Below are positions 1 through 9,869 of a stretch of 64,000 nucleotides of DNA, in pieces; the first letter of the stretch is position 1, and every line of letters starts with the position of its first letter. A program made the position numbers and the translations under genes. Below the pieces are notes generated by a model. The model searched no databases, had not been told where the DNA came from, and worked only from the letters and a program-made list of their open reading frames with translations. Source of the stretch: Tranquillimonas rosea (lineage in GTDB: Bacteria; Pseudomonadota; Alphaproteobacteria; Rhodobacterales; Rhodobacteraceae); assembly GCF_900111315.1 (NCBI RefSeq), contig NZ_FOGU01000002.1, forward strand, positions 124,001 to 188,000, given 5' to 3'.

Positions 1-104
1 TCCACGCGGCTTCGGCGATTGACCGGTCGCTGCACGCTCAAGTCGGAACACGGGCTCAGGGTTCCAGAAAACTCCGCTGCGAGGTCTCTAACGCCGTGTC
101 GCAA

Positions 105-133
105 TTGACCCCGGGGCGGCGCGGCCATTAACT
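105..133 (+). promoter_or_regulatory. weak candidate promoter for the ETF-QO gene
   Basis: TTGACC at 105-110 is followed after 17 bases by TTAACT at 128-133, about 65 bases before the ATG. The -35 is good and the -10 is poor (3 of 6 to TATAAT). The rest of 1-196 holds no gene that I can support. Assigned by eye only. Confidence 0.3.
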
Positions 134-196
134 CTGCTCCGACGTCAAGGTAGGTCGGCCGACCGCGCCCCACCGCCCAGATCGAAGGAAGCCAGG

Positions 197-1849
197 ATGA
201 CCGACTCGACCCGCGAAGCGATGGAATACGATGTAGTCATTGTCGGCGCGGGTCCGGCGGGCCTGTCGGCCGCGATCCGTCTCAAGCAGCTCGACTCCGA
301 TCTCGAGGTGGTCGTGCTGGAGAAGGGGTCCGAGGTGGGCGCGCACATCCTGTCGGGCGCGGTGCTGGATCCGTCCGGTCTGAACGCGCTGATCCCCGAC
401 TGGAAGGACCGCGGCGCGCCGCTGAACGTGCCGGTGACCGACGACCGGTTCTACCTGCTGGGTGAAGCCGGCAAGATGCGGGTGCCGAACGTCGCGATGC
501 CGCCGCTGATGAACAACCATGGCAACTACATCGTCTCGATGGGCAATGTCTGCCGCTGGATGGCCGAACAGGCCGAGGAGCTGGGCGTCGAGGTGTTCCC
601 CGGCATGTCCTGCTCGGAGCTGGTCTACGACGAGGACGGCCGGGTGAAAGGCGTCGTCGCGGGCGAGTTCGGCCGCCAGGCCGATGGCACGCCGGGACCG
701 GGCTACGAGCCGGGGATGGAGCTGCATGGCAAGTACGTCTTCCTGGGCGAGGGCGTGCGCGGCTCGCTCACCAAGGAGGTGATGGCGAAATACGACCTTT
801 CGGCGGGCCGCGATCCGCAGAAGTTCGGGCTGGGCATGAAGGAGCTGTGGGAGATCGATCCCTCGAAGCACCAGCAGGGCCAGGTCACGCACACGATGGG
901 CTGGCCGCTGGGCAAGAATGCCGGCGGCGGGTCGTTCATCTACCACCTGGACAACAACCAGGTCTATGTCGGCTTCGTGGTGCATCTGAACTACGCCAAT
1001 CCCCATGTCTATCCCTACATGGAGTTCCAGCGCTTCAAGCATCACCCGATGCTGGCCGAGCTGCTGGAGGGCGGCAAGCGGCTGTCCTACGGCGCCCGCG
1101 CCATCGCCGAGGGCGGCTGGCAGTCGATGCCCAAGGCGTGCTTCCCCGGCGGCGCGATCCTGGGCTGCGGCGTGGGGCTGGTGAACGTTCCGCGGATCAA
1201 GGGCAACCACAACGCCATGCTGTCGGGCAAGGCGGCGGCCGAGGCGGCGCACGCGGCGCTGCAGGAGGGCCGCGCGCAGGACGAGCTGACCACCTACGAG
1301 GACGAGCTGCGGGGCGGTCCGGTGGGCCGCGACCTGCGCCCGGTGCGCAACGTCAAACCGCTGTGGTCGAAATACGGGCTGGGGGCGTCGCTGGCGCTCG
1401 GCGGGCTCGACATGTGGACGAACACGCTGTTCGGCGGTTCGGTCTTCGGGACGCTCGCACACGGCAAGAGCGACGCCGAGGCGACCGGCCGCGCCGCCGA
1501 CCACCCCGAGATCGCGTATCCCAAGCCCGACGGCAAGCTGTCCTTCGACCGGCTGACCAATGTCAGCTACTCGGGCACCAACCACGAGGAAAGCCAGCCG
1601 TCGCACCTGCAGCTGATCGACCCCGACCGACAGACCGGCGAGAACCTGCAGACCTATGCCGGCCCCTCGGCGCGCTACTGCCCCGCCGGGGTCTACGAAT
1701 ATGTCGAGGGCGACGACGGCGCCAAGCGGTTCCAGATCAACTTCCAGAACTGCGTCCACTGCAAGACCTGCGACATCAAGGAACCCGGCGGCAACATCCG
1801 CTGGACCGTCCCCCAGGGCGGCGACGGACCGAACTATCCCAACATGTGA
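197..1849 (+). CDS. electron transfer flavoprotein-ubiquinone oxidoreductase
   Basis: Passes electrons from reduced electron transfer flavoprotein, fed by acyl-CoA and other dehydrogenases, to ubiquinone at the inner membrane. The 550-residue product has the usual bacterial ETF-QO length. An FAD-binding GAGPAG sits at residues 17-22. The C-terminal [4Fe-4S] ligands are visible as Cys495 (CPAGVY) and Cys519, 522 and 525 (CVHCKTC), and the family ending GGDGPNYPNM is present. The ATG at 197 follows AGGAAGCCAGG. A TPR gene begins 84 bases downstream. No ETF subunit genes are adjacent, as is common. Identification is firm. Confidence 0.96.
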   Translation: MTDSTREAMEYDVVIVGAGPAGLSAAIRLKQLDSDLEVVVLEKGSEVGAHILSGAVLDPSGLNALIPDWKDRGAPLNVPVTDDRFYLLGEAGKMRVPNVAMPPLMNNHGNYIVSMGNVCRWMAEQAEELGVEVFPGMSCSELVYDEDGRVKGVVAGEFGRQADGTPGPGYEPGMELHGKYVFLGEGVRGSLTKEVMAKYDLSAGRDPQKFGLGMKELWEIDPSKHQQGQVTHTMGWPLGKNAGGGSFIYHLDNNQVYVGFVVHLNYANPHVYPYMEFQRFKHHPMLAELLEGGKRLSYGARAIAEGGWQSMPKACFPGGAILGCGVGLVNVPRIKGNHNAMLSGKAAAEAAHAALQEGRAQDELTTYEDELRGGPVGRDLRPVRNVKPLWSKYGLGASLALGGLDMWTNTLFGGSVFGTLAHGKSDAEATGRAADHPEIAYPKPDGKLSFDRLTNVSYSGTNHEESQPSHLQLIDPDRQTGENLQTYAGPSARYCPAGVYEYVEGDDGAKRFQINFQNCVHCKTCDIKEPGGNIRWTVPQGGDGPNYPNM

Positions 1850-1933
1850 GGCGGCATCGACGCGCACCGCAACAGAGGGGTGTTGCTTGCCGTCCGGGTG
1901 CGTCATAGCCTCGCCAAACGCACTTCGGGAGAC

Positions 1934-3652
1934 ATGCTGATGCCCATCTGGCGCTCGACCTGCCTTGCTTCGACCGTGGCCCTCGGCCTCGTGGCCGCGC
2001 CCGTCCAGGCGGAGGTCGCCCCCGGCGCGTATCTCGCGGCGCGTCAGGCGCTGTCGATGAGCGAGTTTGCGCAGGCCACCGACTATTTCTCGCAGGCGAT
2101 GGTCGCCGATCCCGACAACCCGATGCTGCTGGAGAATGCGCTGACCGCGTTCGTCAGCCTCGGCCAGATCGAGAGCGCGCGCGACATCTCGCGGCGGATG
2201 ATCCAGACCGGCGCCGACAGCCAGCTGGCGAACATGGTGCTTCTGGGCGCTGACGCGAAGTCCGGCGACTGGGAGAACGTGCTCGAGGATCTCGATGCGG
2301 GACAGTCGGTCGGGCCGCTGTTCGACGACCTGCTGCGCGGCTGGACGTTGATCGGCGAGGGGCGCGTCTCGGACGCGCTGGAACAGTTCGACAGCGTGAT
2401 CGAGCAGGACGGCGTCAGCGCGTTCGGGCTCTATCACAAGGCGCTGGCGCTGGCGTCGGTGGGCGACCTCGAGGGCGCCGCCGAGATCATGTCGGGCGAC
2501 GAGAACGACGCGATGCGGCTCAACCGCTCGGGCATCGTCGCCTACGCGCAGGTCCTGAGCCAGCTCGACCGGAACGATGACGCGATCGCGCTGCTCGACG
2601 AGGGGTTCGGCGGTGATCTCGACCCTGCGCTCGCCCAGTTGCGCGCGCGCCTGGCCGATGGCGAGCGGGTGCCGGTCTCCGCGATCCGCGATGCGACCGA
2701 CGGCGTTGCCGAGATCTACATGTCCATCGCAGGGGCGCTCGGCGGCGAGACGTCGAACGGCTATATCCTGCTGTATGTCAGGATGGCGCAATACCTGCGT
2801 CCCGACCTGACCGAGGCGACGCTGATGGCGGCCGGTCTGCTCGAGCGGCTGGGCCAGTACGACCAGGCGATCGCCGCCTATCGCCGCGTGTCGCGCGACG
2901 ATCCGGCCTTTGCCGCCGCAGAGATGGGCCGCGCCGAGGCCCTGCGCAGTGCGGGCCGTGACGACGCCGCGATCGAGGTGATGCAGCAGCTGAGCGAGCT
3001 GCAGCCCGACAACCCGGCGATCCACACCGCGCTCGGCGACGCGCTTCGGCAGCTGGAGCGCTACGAAGAGGCGGCGACCGCCTACGACGCTGCCATCGCG
3101 CAGTTCGACTCCCCCGCAGAGCCGCAATGGGTGGTCTATTTCGCCCGCGCCATCGCCTACGAGCGGACCGACCGCTGGGACGAGGCCGAGGCCGATTTTC
3201 GCACCGCGCTGGAGCTGAACCCCAAGCAGCCGCAGGTGCTGAACTATCTCGGCTATTCCTATGTCGAGATGGGCGAGAACCTCGACGAGGCGTTGACGAT
3301 GATCGAGGAGGCCGTCGCCGCGCGGCCGGATTCCGGCTACATCACCGACTCGCTCGGCTGGGCCTACTATCGTCTGGGCCGCTTCCAGGAAGCGGTGGAG
3401 CCGATGGAGAAGGCCGTCTCCCTTGTGCCCGTGGACCCGGTGATCAACGACCATCTCGGCGACGTCTACTGGGCCGTCGGCCGCAAGCTCGAGGCGCGCT
3501 TCCAGTGGAGCCGTGCGCTGTCGTTCATCGACGACGACACCTCTACCGACGCCGATCCCGACCGCATCCGCCGCAAGCTGGAGGTCGGGCTGGACAAGGT
3601 GCTCGAGGAAGAGGGGGAAGAGCCGCTCGACATGGCCCGCGATGGCGGTTGA
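1934..3652 (+). CDS. exported tetratricopeptide repeat protein
   Basis: A 572-residue protein with an N-terminal signal peptide (short basic start, hydrophobic stretch, cleavage near PVQAEV) followed by tandem TPR helices through most of its length; repeats with the ALG/Y...A..AYD pattern are clearest from residue 300 onwards. It is probably a periplasmic or membrane-attached scaffold; no partner can be named. I chose the ATG at 1934 because GGGAGAC precedes it and it gives a clean signal peptide; an in-frame ATG at 1880 would add 18 charged residues. Its last 11 bases overlap the start of ispE, so the two are probably translated together. High confidence in fold, low in role. Confidence 0.85.
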   Translation: MLMPIWRSTCLASTVALGLVAAPVQAEVAPGAYLAARQALSMSEFAQATDYFSQAMVADPDNPMLLENALTAFVSLGQIESARDISRRMIQTGADSQLANMVLLGADAKSGDWENVLEDLDAGQSVGPLFDDLLRGWTLIGEGRVSDALEQFDSVIEQDGVSAFGLYHKALALASVGDLEGAAEIMSGDENDAMRLNRSGIVAYAQVLSQLDRNDDAIALLDEGFGGDLDPALAQLRARLADGERVPVSAIRDATDGVAEIYMSIAGALGGETSNGYILLYVRMAQYLRPDLTEATLMAAGLLERLGQYDQAIAAYRRVSRDDPAFAAAEMGRAEALRSAGRDDAAIEVMQQLSELQPDNPAIHTALGDALRQLERYEEAATAYDAAIAQFDSPAEPQWVVYFARAIAYERTDRWDEAEADFRTALELNPKQPQVLNYLGYSYVEMGENLDEALTMIEEAVAARPDSGYITDSLGWAYYRLGRFQEAVEPMEKAVSLVPVDPVINDHLGDVYWAVGRKLEARFQWSRALSFIDDDTSTDADPDRIRRKLEVGLDKVLEEEGEEPLDMARDGG

Positions 3653-4481
3653 GGCTGCGGCGCCGGCCAAGGTCAACCTGACGCTGCACGTCACGGGCCG
3701 CCGGGCCGACGGCTATCACCTGCTGGATTCGCTCGTTGTGTTCGCGGATGCCGCGGACCGCGTCACGGTCGAGCCCGCCGAAGCATGGTCGCTGACCGTG
3801 TCGGGGCCGATGGCGGCGTCGGTGCCGGGCGGTGACGACAACCTTGTGCTGCGGGCGGCCCGGATGACCGAAGGGCCGCCGGCACGCATTTCCCTGGACA
3901 AGCGCTTGCCCGTGGCCGCCGGGATCGGTGGCGGCTCGGCCGACGCGGCGGCGGTGCTGACCGCGCTGCACCGGCTCGACGGACGGGCGATCCCGGACGA
4001 CGTGGTGACGCTGGGCGCCGACGTGCCGGTCTGCCTGCACGGTCGTCCGACGCGAATGTCCGGCATCGGCGAAACGCAGGCCGAGGTGCCGGATCTGCCG
4101 GGTTGCGCGCTGGTGCTGGTCAATCCGGGCGTGCCGGTACCGACGCCAGCCGTGTTCGCGGCGCTGACCCGCCGGGAGAATCCGCCGATGCCCGAGGATC
4201 TGCCGCACTGGCGCGACGCCGAGACTTTTGCACGGTGGCTCTCGACGCAGCGCAACGACCTCGAGGATGTCGCGCGGATGGAAGCACCGGCGGTCGGCGT
4301 CGCGCTGTCGCGGTTGCAGGCGACCGACGGGTGCCTTCTCTCGCGGATGTCGGGGTCGGGCGCGACGTGTTTCGGGCTGTATGCCGACAGCGTGCAGGCG
4401 AACGCGGCGGCGGCAGAGCTTGCCGCGCTGCATCCGGACTGGTGGATCGTCGCCGCGCTGCCGCTCAGGGCACCGGGCTGA
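3642..4481 (+). CDS. ispE: 4-diphosphocytidyl-2-C-methyl-D-erythritol kinase
   Basis: Phosphorylates the 2-hydroxyl of CDP-methylerythritol with ATP, the fourth step of the MEP isoprenoid pathway, in the cytoplasm. The 279-residue protein is a GHMP kinase. Its N-terminal AKVNL motif places a catalytic Lys at position 10, the second motif [10 protein letters not shown] covers residues 94-103, and a C-terminal SGSGAT loop is present. Translation starts inside the upstream TPR gene (overlap 3642-3652). It ends 9 bases from the convergent polyprenyl diphosphate synthase gene, which uses the pathway's product. Identification is firm. Confidence 0.95.
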   Translation: MAVEAAAPAKVNLTLHVTGRRADGYHLLDSLVVFADAADRVTVEPAEAWSLTVSGPMAASVPGGDDNLVLRAARMTEGPPARISLDKRLPVAAGIGGGSADAAAVLTALHRLDGRAIPDDVVTLGADVPVCLHGRPTRMSGIGETQAEVPDLPGCALVLVNPGVPVPTPAVFAALTRRENPPMPEDLPHWRDAETFARWLSTQRNDLEDVARMEAPAVGVALSRLQATDGCLLSRMSGSGATCFGLYADSVQANAAAAELAALHPDWWIVAALPLRAPG

Positions 4482-4490
4482 GCCGGGGCG

Positions 4491-5477
4491 TCAGGCGATC
4501 CGCTCGACGACGAAATCGGCCAGATCGCGCAGCATGTCCCGCAATTCGTGATCGGGCAGGGCGGTCAGCGCCTCTTTCGCCCGCGCCGCGTATCCCAGCG
4601 CGTCCTCCCGCACCGATTCCAGCGCGCCGCGCCGGTCGAGGATCGCCAGCGCCGTCTCGAGGTCGTCGTCGGTCTGGTTCCCCTTGCCGATCGTGCGGGT
4701 CCAGAAGGCCCTCTCGTCGTCGTCAGCGGTCTCTAGGGCGCGGATGACGGCGAGGGTCATCTTGCGCTCGCGGAAATCGTCGCCAAAGCCCTTGCCGGTG
4801 GTTTCGGACGGGGTCCAGTCGATCAGGTCGTCGGCCATCTGGAAGGCGATGCCCAGGGCGTCGCCATAGGTCCGCAGAGCGTCGACCTGCGCCTCGGACG
4901 CGCCGGCGATGACGCCGCCGGATTCCGTCGCGGCCGCGAACAGGGCGGCGGTCTTGCCCCGCACGATCTGCAGATAGGTGTCGGCATCGGTGGCAAGGTT
5001 CGATGCGGCCGTGAGCTGCAGCACCTCGCCCTCGGCGATGGTGGCGGCGGCGTTCGACAGGATGCCCAGCACCGGCAGCGAGCCCGGCTCGACCATCAGC
5101 TGGAACGACCGCGCGAAAAGGTAGTCGCCGACAAGTACGCTCGACTTGTTGTCCCACAGCAGGTTCGCCGTGGGGCGGCCGCGCCGCTGACGGCTTTCGT
5201 CGACCACGTCGTCGTGCAGCAGGGTGGCGGTATGGATGAACTCGACCGTCGCGGCGAGGTGCACGTGGTAGGGGCCGTCATAGCCGCACATCTTGGCCGC
5301 GGCGAGCGTCAGCATGGGGCGGATGCGCTTGCCGCCGGCCTCGATCAGGTGCGCGGAGACTTCCGGTATGCGCGGGGCGTGGCGCGAGGCCATGCGCGAC
5401 CGGATCAGGTCGTTCACCTGCTCCAGCTCGGGCGCCAGCGCCGCGCTCAGACGGTCCTGCGGTTTTGTCTGCAGCAT
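4491..5477 (-). CDS. long-chain polyprenyl diphosphate synthase (octa/decaprenyl, ubiquinone side chain)
   Basis: Condenses isopentenyl diphosphate onto an allylic primer to build the ubiquinone side chain. The 328-residue trans-prenyltransferase has both aspartate-rich motifs: DDVVD at residues 89-93 and DDLID at 216-220, with GGKRIRP at 48-54. Members of this order use ubiquinone-10, so decaprenyl synthesis is the likely activity, but chain length cannot be read from the sequence. It is divergent from the DUF2007 gene, with 64 bases between the starts. IspB and DdsA are both family names, so I leave the symbol blank. Confidence 0.92.
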   Translation of the reverse strand: MLQTKPQDRLSAALAPELEQVNDLIRSRMASRHAPRIPEVSAHLIEAGGKRIRPMLTLAAAKMCGYDGPYHVHLAATVEFIHTATLLHDDVVDESRQRRGRPTANLLWDNKSSVLVGDYLFARSFQLMVEPGSLPVLGILSNAAATIAEGEVLQLTAASNLATDADTYLQIVRGKTAALFAAATESGGVIAGASEAQVDALRTYGDALGIAFQMADDLIDWTPSETTGKGFGDDFRERKMTLAVIRALETADDDERAFWTRTIGKGNQTDDDLETALAILDRRGALESVREDALGYAARAKEALTALPDHELRDMLRDLADFVVERIA

Positions 5478-5541
5478 TGGCGTCCTCTCGGGCAGACCTT
5501 GGCACTCGACAACGGGCCGGCGACAGACTTATCTGAGGAAT

Positions 5542-5757
5542 ATGAGAGAGTTGATGCGCACCAACGATCCCACCCTCGTGGCGTTCGCCACCGCCCTTCT
5601 CGATGGCGAGGGGATAGAGACGTTTCAGATGGATGTCCACATGAGCGTGCTCGAGGGCTCGATCGGTGTGCTGCCACGTCGCATCATGGTGCGGGACGCC
5701 GATCACTTTCGCGCCACCGTTGTGCTGCGCGACAACGAGATTCCCACGGGGCAATGA
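5542..5757 (+). CDS. DUF2007 domain small protein
   Basis: A 71-residue protein. It carries the short alpha-beta fold signature of DUF2007 (putative signal-transducing protein), including DGEGIETFQMD and RIMVRDADHFRATVVL. The name of the domain is a database guess and its function is not established. The ATG at 5542 follows GAGGAAT closely; a second in-frame ATG at 5554 is possible. The stop overlaps the next ATG in ATGA, so it is translationally coupled to the methyltransferase. This pair downstream of a divergent polyprenyl synthase looks like a stable arrangement. Confidence 0.8.
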   Translation: MRELMRTNDPTLVAFATALLDGEGIETFQMDVHMSVLEGSIGVLPRRIMVRDADHFRATVVLRDNEIPTGQ

Positions 5758-6515
5758 GCGGCGCGGCCCTGACCGCCGACGCGTTCCTTGGCGGACGTCT
5801 GACCGTGCGCCAGCCCGCCCGCGGCTTTCGCGCCGGTGTCGACGCGGTGATGCTGGCCGCTGCGGTTCCGGCGCGGTCCGGAGACACCGTGCTGGAACTG
5901 GGATGCGGCGTCGGCACGGCCAGCCTGTGCCTGGCCCGGCGCGTCGCAGGGCTGGACCTGACGGGTATCGAGCGCGAGGCCGATTATGCCACGCTCGCGC
6001 GGGAGAATGCCGCCGGGAACGCCATCGGGATGAGCATCTTCACCGCGGACCTGTCGCGGCTGCCCGACCCGGTCCGGGTGCAGAGTTTCGACCACGTGAT
6101 CGCCAACCCGCCGTATTACGTGCCTGACACCCGCACCGGCGCGGCGGATGCGGGGCGCGAGGCCGCACTGGCCGAGGACACCGATCTGCGGACCTGGATC
6201 GACGTGGCGACGCGGCGTCTGGCGCCGGGCGGGTGGCTGACGCTGATCCAGCGCGCGGATCGGCTGCGCGACGTGCTGGCCGCCTGCGACGACCGGCTGG
6301 GCGCGCTGGAGGTTCTGCCTCTGGCGCCGCGCCACGGCCGGGCGGCGCGGCTTGTCCTGTTGCGCGCGCGAAAGGGCGGCCGCAGTCCCATGGTCCTGCA
6401 CGCCCCGGTTGTGCTGCACGAGGGCGACCGGCACGAGCGTGACGGCGAGAGTTATGCCGCCGAAATAGCGGGCGTTCTGCGCGATGCGCTGCCGATGCCG
6501 TGGCCCGGCCGGTGA
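5754..6515 (+). CDS. class I SAM methyltransferase, tRNA1(Val) adenine-N6 methyltransferase (TrmN6) type
   Basis: A 253-residue Rossmann-fold methyltransferase. Motif I (VLELGCGVGTAS) lies at residues 46-57. The catalytic NPPY at 118-121 is typical of amino-group adenine methylation, and the overall pattern matches YfiC/TrmN6, which makes m6A37 in tRNA1(Val). A YfiC-like enzyme acting on another RNA cannot be excluded. The start at 5754 overlaps the stop of the DUF2007 gene by four bases. Longer in-frame readings starting at 5214 run antisense to the polyprenyl synthase and are not used. Confidence 0.85.
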   Translation: MSGAALTADAFLGGRLTVRQPARGFRAGVDAVMLAAAVPARSGDTVLELGCGVGTASLCLARRVAGLDLTGIEREADYATLARENAAGNAIGMSIFTADLSRLPDPVRVQSFDHVIANPPYYVPDTRTGAADAGREAALAEDTDLRTWIDVATRRLAPGGWLTLIQRADRLRDVLAACDDRLGALEVLPLAPRHGRAARLVLLRARKGGRSPMVLHAPVVLHEGDRHERDGESYAAEIAGVLRDALPMPWPGR

Positions 6516-6612
6516 AAATCAGGAGATTTGCACCCATCTAATGACATGCACGTGACAGGAATCAGCATCTGTGCTGCAATCAACCTGCACATCATCTGAG
6601 AGGAGACTGCCG

Positions 6613-6780
6613 ATGAGCCTGGGTTCGCATCTGAATGAGCTGAGGAAGAAACATCAAACTCTCTCGGACCGGGTGGAGGCTGCGCAAAGAAGCCCTTCGG
6701 CCGACGAACTGCAGATCACCGAACTGAAGAAGCAGAAGCTGCGCCTCAAGGAGGAGATTTCCCGCCTCAGCGCGCAATGA
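6613..6780 (+). CDS. DUF465 (YdcH family) small coiled-coil protein
   Basis: A 55-residue charged helical protein with the DUF465 pattern: heptad-like ELRKKHQTLSDRVE, then ELKKQKLRLKEEI. It should form a short coiled coil. Function is unknown; such proteins are abundant in alphaproteobacteria. AGAGGAGACTGCCG precedes the ATG at 6613. The 97 bases between it and the methyltransferase carry no gene but probably hold its own promoter. Confidence 0.85.
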   Translation: MSLGSHLNELRKKHQTLSDRVEAAQRSPSADELQITELKKQKLRLKEEISRLSAQ

Positions 6781-6805
6781 GCGCCGCCTGATCCCGTCCG
6801 GCGCT
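6780..6805. terminator. hairpin between convergent DUF465 and patatin genes
   Basis: AGCGCCG (6780-6786) and CGGCGCT (6799-6805) form a perfect 7-bp stem with a 12-base loop in the 36-base gap between the two stop codons. There is no U-tract, so it may only mark transcript ends or stabilise 3' ends. Confidence 0.35.
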
Positions 6806-6816
6806 CGCCAGGCTTT

Positions 6817-7647
6817 CTATCGCAATGATTGAAGATACGAGCGGGCGTCGGTCTTGCCCAGATCCCAGGTGCGGGTGATCTTGCCGGCATCGGTAAAGTC
6901 GATCTTGTCGGCGGGAACCTCCCGCGAGGGGGCCACGAAGACGCGCCCCGGAGCCTCCGGCAATTCCTCGTAGTTCCGCGTCAGCAGGATCAGGGTCTTT
7001 CCCTCGTCCGGCTGCGGAAACGGAACTTGGCTTGCCATGCCACCGTCGATCACCTTGCGGCCCTGCCATTCCGGCAGTTCGAAGATCGGCGGGATCGTCG
7101 CCGCCGCGCAGACCAGTTCACACAGATGTCCCTGACGCGCAACGTCGCGCGCATCGACGAAACTGCTTTCGACGCCCGTCTGCTCTGGCCACTGGCCGTC
7201 GGCGCGCGCCTTGATGTGCAGTTCGGCCTCGTAGATCAGTGTCGAGAGCATGCCGGTCAGCGTGCCCGCCGCGTCGCTGTGCGGATGGGCGAGAAGGATG
7301 TGGAATTCCGGCCCGTTGGCGACCCGTTGCTCGGCCTCTGCGTCGATCACGCTGGTCACCACCTCGCGATAGAGGCGCTGGTGCGGGGTCATCCCGTCCA
7401 CCTCGCGCGTATGCCAGGCGATGTTGCTTTCCTGCTTGCGGAAGGTTTCGCGCATCCGGTCGAACAGCTCGCGCTCTTTCGAGGCGATCCAGCAGGCGGC
7501 CGAAAGCGCACCGCCGCTGACCCCGGTGACGCGCGCCGGGGTCAGTTTCTTTTCTTCCGCGATCACGTCGAGGAACCCGCCCTGCCAGAAGCAGCGCGTG
7601 CCGCCCCCGGAAAAGACGATCTGGTTGAACTCGGGCAGGTTTGCCAT
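6817..7647 (-). CDS. patatin-like phospholipase
   Basis: A 276-residue patatin-fold lipid acyl hydrolase. Visible elements are the oxyanion loop GGGTRC (14-19), the nucleophile elbow GVSGG (42-46, Ser44) and the dyad Asp in DGG (201-203), so the Ser-Asp active site is intact. There is no signal peptide, so it is probably cytoplasmic or membrane-peripheral. The ATG at 7647 follows GAGG. It starts 20 bases after the stop of the acetyl-CoA acetyltransferase gene, implying one transcript. The substrate is unknown; a link to polyhydroxybutyrate or storage lipid is only suggested by context. Confidence 0.88.
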   Translation of the reverse strand: MANLPEFNQIVFSGGGTRCFWQGGFLDVIAEEKKLTPARVTGVSGGALSAACWIASKERELFDRMRETFRKQESNIAWHTREVDGMTPHQRLYREVVTSVIDAEAEQRVANGPEFHILLAHPHSDAAGTLTGMLSTLIYEAELHIKARADGQWPEQTGVESSFVDARDVARQGHLCELVCAAATIPPIFELPEWQGRKVIDGGMASQVPFPQPDEGKTLILLTRNYEELPEAPGRVFVAPSREVPADKIDFTDAGKITRTWDLGKTDARSYLQSLR

Positions 7648-7667
7648 CTCGCGATCCTCGCGCCGCG

Positions 7668-8843
7668 TTATGGCCGCTCGACGCACATCGCGACGCCCAT
7701 GCCCCCGCCGATGCAGAGCGTGGCGAGGCCCTTCTTGGCACCGCGGCGCTTCATCTCGAACAGGAGCGTGTTGAACACCCGCGCCCCGGAGGCGCCGATC
7801 GGGTGGCCGATGGCGATGGCGCCGCCATTCACGTTCACGATCGACGGGTCCCAGCCCATATCCTTGTTCACGGCGCAGGCCTGCGCGGCGAACGCTTCGT
7901 TCGCCTCGACGAGATCGAGATCGCCCGGTTTCCAGCCCGCCTTTTCAAGCGCCTTGCGGCTGGCATGGATCGGGCCGACGCCCATGATCGACGGGTCGAG
8001 TCCGGCGGTCGCGTAGCTGACGATGCGAGCGAGCGGTTCGATCCCGCGCTTCTCGGCGTCGTCGGCGCTCATCAGCAGGACGCCGGCGGCGCCGTCATTG
8101 ATGCCGCTGGCGTTGCCGGCGGTGACGCTGCCATCCTTGGCGAAGGCCGGCTTGAGCTTCTGCATGCCTTCGAGCGTGGCGCCGTAGCGGATGTATTCGT
8201 CCTTATCGACGGTGATGTCGCCCTTGCGGGTCTTGACGGTAAACGGGATCACCTCGTCGTCGAACTTGCCGGCAGTCTGCGCGGCCTCGGCCTTGTTCTG
8301 GCTGGCCATCGCGAACTCGTCCTGCTGTTCGCGGCCGATCTGCCACTTCTCGGCGACGTTCTCGGCCGTCTGGCCCATGTGATAGCCGTTGAACGCGTCC
8401 CACAGACCGTCGCGGATCATCGAGTCGATGAACTTCATGTCGCCCATCTTGTGTCCGGCACGCAGGTTGGCGACGTGGGGCGCCATGCTCATGTTTTCCT
8501 GGCCGCCGGCGGCGATGATCTGCGCGTCGCCCAGCTGGATATGCTGCGCGCCGAGCGCGACCGCCCGCAGGCCGGACCCGCAGACCTGGTTGATGCCCCA
8601 GGCCGCGCTCGTCTCTGGCAGGCCGGCATTGACATGCGCCTGCCGGGCCGGGTTCTGCCCCTGGCCGGCGGTGAGGACCTGCCCCAGGATCGTTTCGCTG
8701 ACCTCGGACTTGTCGATGCCGGCGCGTTCGACCAGCGCCTCGAGCACGGCAGAGCCGAGATCGTGCGCGGGCGTGTTGGCGAACGCCCCGGCAAAGCTGC
8801 CAACGGCCGTTCTGGCGGCCGAAGCGATAACGACATTGGTCAT
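7668..8843 (-). CDS. acetyl-CoA C-acetyltransferase (biosynthetic thiolase)
   Basis: Condenses two acetyl-CoA to acetoacetyl-CoA, the entry to polyhydroxybutyrate synthesis and, in these bacteria, to the ethylmalonyl-CoA pathway. The 391-residue product is full length. Catalytic Cys88 (NQVCGSG), His347 (GHPIGASG) and Cys377 (CIGGGMG) are all present. The sequence is of the PhaA/AtoB type. AAAGGAGC precedes the ATG. Acetoacetyl-CoA reductase (phaB), often next to phaA, is not adjacent; a patatin gene follows instead. Confidence 0.94.
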   Translation of the reverse strand: MTNVVIASAARTAVGSFAGAFANTPAHDLGSAVLEALVERAGIDKSEVSETILGQVLTAGQGQNPARQAHVNAGLPETSAAWGINQVCGSGLRAVALGAQHIQLGDAQIIAAGGQENMSMAPHVANLRAGHKMGDMKFIDSMIRDGLWDAFNGYHMGQTAENVAEKWQIGREQQDEFAMASQNKAEAAQTAGKFDDEVIPFTVKTRKGDITVDKDEYIRYGATLEGMQKLKPAFAKDGSVTAGNASGINDGAAGVLLMSADDAEKRGIEPLARIVSYATAGLDPSIMGVGPIHASRKALEKAGWKPGDLDLVEANEAFAAQACAVNKDMGWDPSIVNVNGGAIAIGHPIGASGARVFNTLLFEMKRRGAKKGLATLCIGGGMGVAMCVERP

Positions 8844-8890
8844 GGAAAGCTCCTTTGCGTTGCGTTCGCGGGTCCGCTCAATTTGTGACC

Positions 8891-8916
8891 CTTGCGCCTA
8901 AGGGATAGGGCGCAAG
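8891..8916 (-). terminator. stem-loop between EAL gene and thiolase gene
   Basis: CTTGCGCC (8891-8898) and GGCGCAAG (8909-8916) form a perfect 8-bp stem in the 109-base gap downstream of the EAL gene and upstream of the thiolase gene. No T-run follows on the minus strand, so it could be an attenuator or mRNA end rather than a classical terminator. Confidence 0.35.
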
Positions 8917-8952
8917 AACGCGATTCACAACAATTCCGAGTCGTTCGGGCGA

Positions 8953-9792
8953 TCAACCCGCCGCATGACGCCTGTCGCGGGCATCCCAGTCGGGCCGAAC
9001 AGTCGGTGCGCCGAAGTGGTAGCCCTGCATGCAATCCACGCCGATCCGGGCGAGGTAGCGGGCATCTTCCGCGGTCTCGACGGCCTCGGCGACGGTCAGC
9101 ATCTCGAAGTGGCGGCCGATCGACAGGAGCGCCTTCACGACGACCTGGTTGTCGGGGTTCGCGGCGATCTCGCGGACATAGGTCCCGTCGATCTTGAGGA
9201 CGTCGAAATAGAGATCCTTGAGATGCCGGAGGGAGGTGAAGCCCGAGCCGAAATCGTCGAGGGCGAAGCTGACGCCACGGTCCTGCAACGACCGCATGAA
9301 GACGCGCACGAGATCGGGCATCAGGATCGCCGAGCTTTCGGTAATTTCCAGAACCAGCCGCTCGCCCAGCGTGCTGTCGGCGTCGAGCGCGCTTTCAAGC
9401 CGCCCGACCCAGTCGGGATAGCCGATCGACCGCGCCGACATGTTGATGGCGATGCGCAGGTTGGAATGACGTGAGAGCGTGCGAAGCCCGAGGTCGAGCG
9501 ACAGGCAGTCGAGCCTGCGCCCGAGCTCGTGCGTCTCGACCGACGCGATGAAGTCGCGTGCCGGGATCATGCGGCCGGTCGGGTCCAGAAGCCGCACCAG
9601 GCCCTCGTACATCGCCGGCTGGTCCTGCCGCCGCGCCGGCACGACGGGTTGGTAGGCGAGAAGGACGGCGCGCGTGTCGATCGCGCGTTCGACCAATCGC
9701 AGGACGTCACGGTCGCGGGCGTCGGTGGCGACCGACAGCGGCGACTCCGTCGAATCGTCGGGCGCGTAGTGCCGTGGCTGGCGCGCGGTCAT
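8953..9792 (-). CDS. EAL-domain cyclic-di-GMP phosphodiesterase
   Basis: A 279-residue protein, almost all of it an EAL domain, with no GGDEF and no membrane segment. Residues expected for catalysis are present: Glu63 in EGLVR (EGL replaces EAL), Asn117 (INMSA), Glu152 (ITES), Asp179-Asp180 (LDDFGSG), Lys200 (LKID), Glu235 (AEAVE) and Gln255 (QGYHF). It should therefore be an active c-di-GMP hydrolase. The first 40 residues are polar and show no sensor domain. Divergent from tag. Longer upstream readings in this frame run antisense to tag and DUF2252 and are rejected. Confidence 0.9.
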   Translation of the reverse strand: MTARQPRHYAPDDSTESPLSVATDARDRDVLRLVERAIDTRAVLLAYQPVVPARRQDQPAMYEGLVRLLDPTGRMIPARDFIASVETHELGRRLDCLSLDLGLRTLSRHSNLRIAINMSARSIGYPDWVGRLESALDADSTLGERLVLEITESSAILMPDLVRVFMRSLQDRGVSFALDDFGSGFTSLRHLKDLYFDVLKIDGTYVREIAANPDNQVVVKALLSIGRHFEMLTVAEAVETAEDARYLARIGVDCMQGYHFGAPTVRPDWDARDRRHAAG

Positions 9793-9869
9793 GTCAGGCT
9801 CCTCCGTCCGTCGGGACAAACCTGACCGATGCGGTCTAAGAAGTGGTGAACGAGAGACGGAGGACAGAC

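Noticed and set aside
128-3694. 1188-residue open frame antisense to ETF-QO and the TPR gene
   Set aside because: It lies opposite two clear genes and has the Arg/Gly/His-rich make-up of GC-rich shadow frames; no domain is recognisable.
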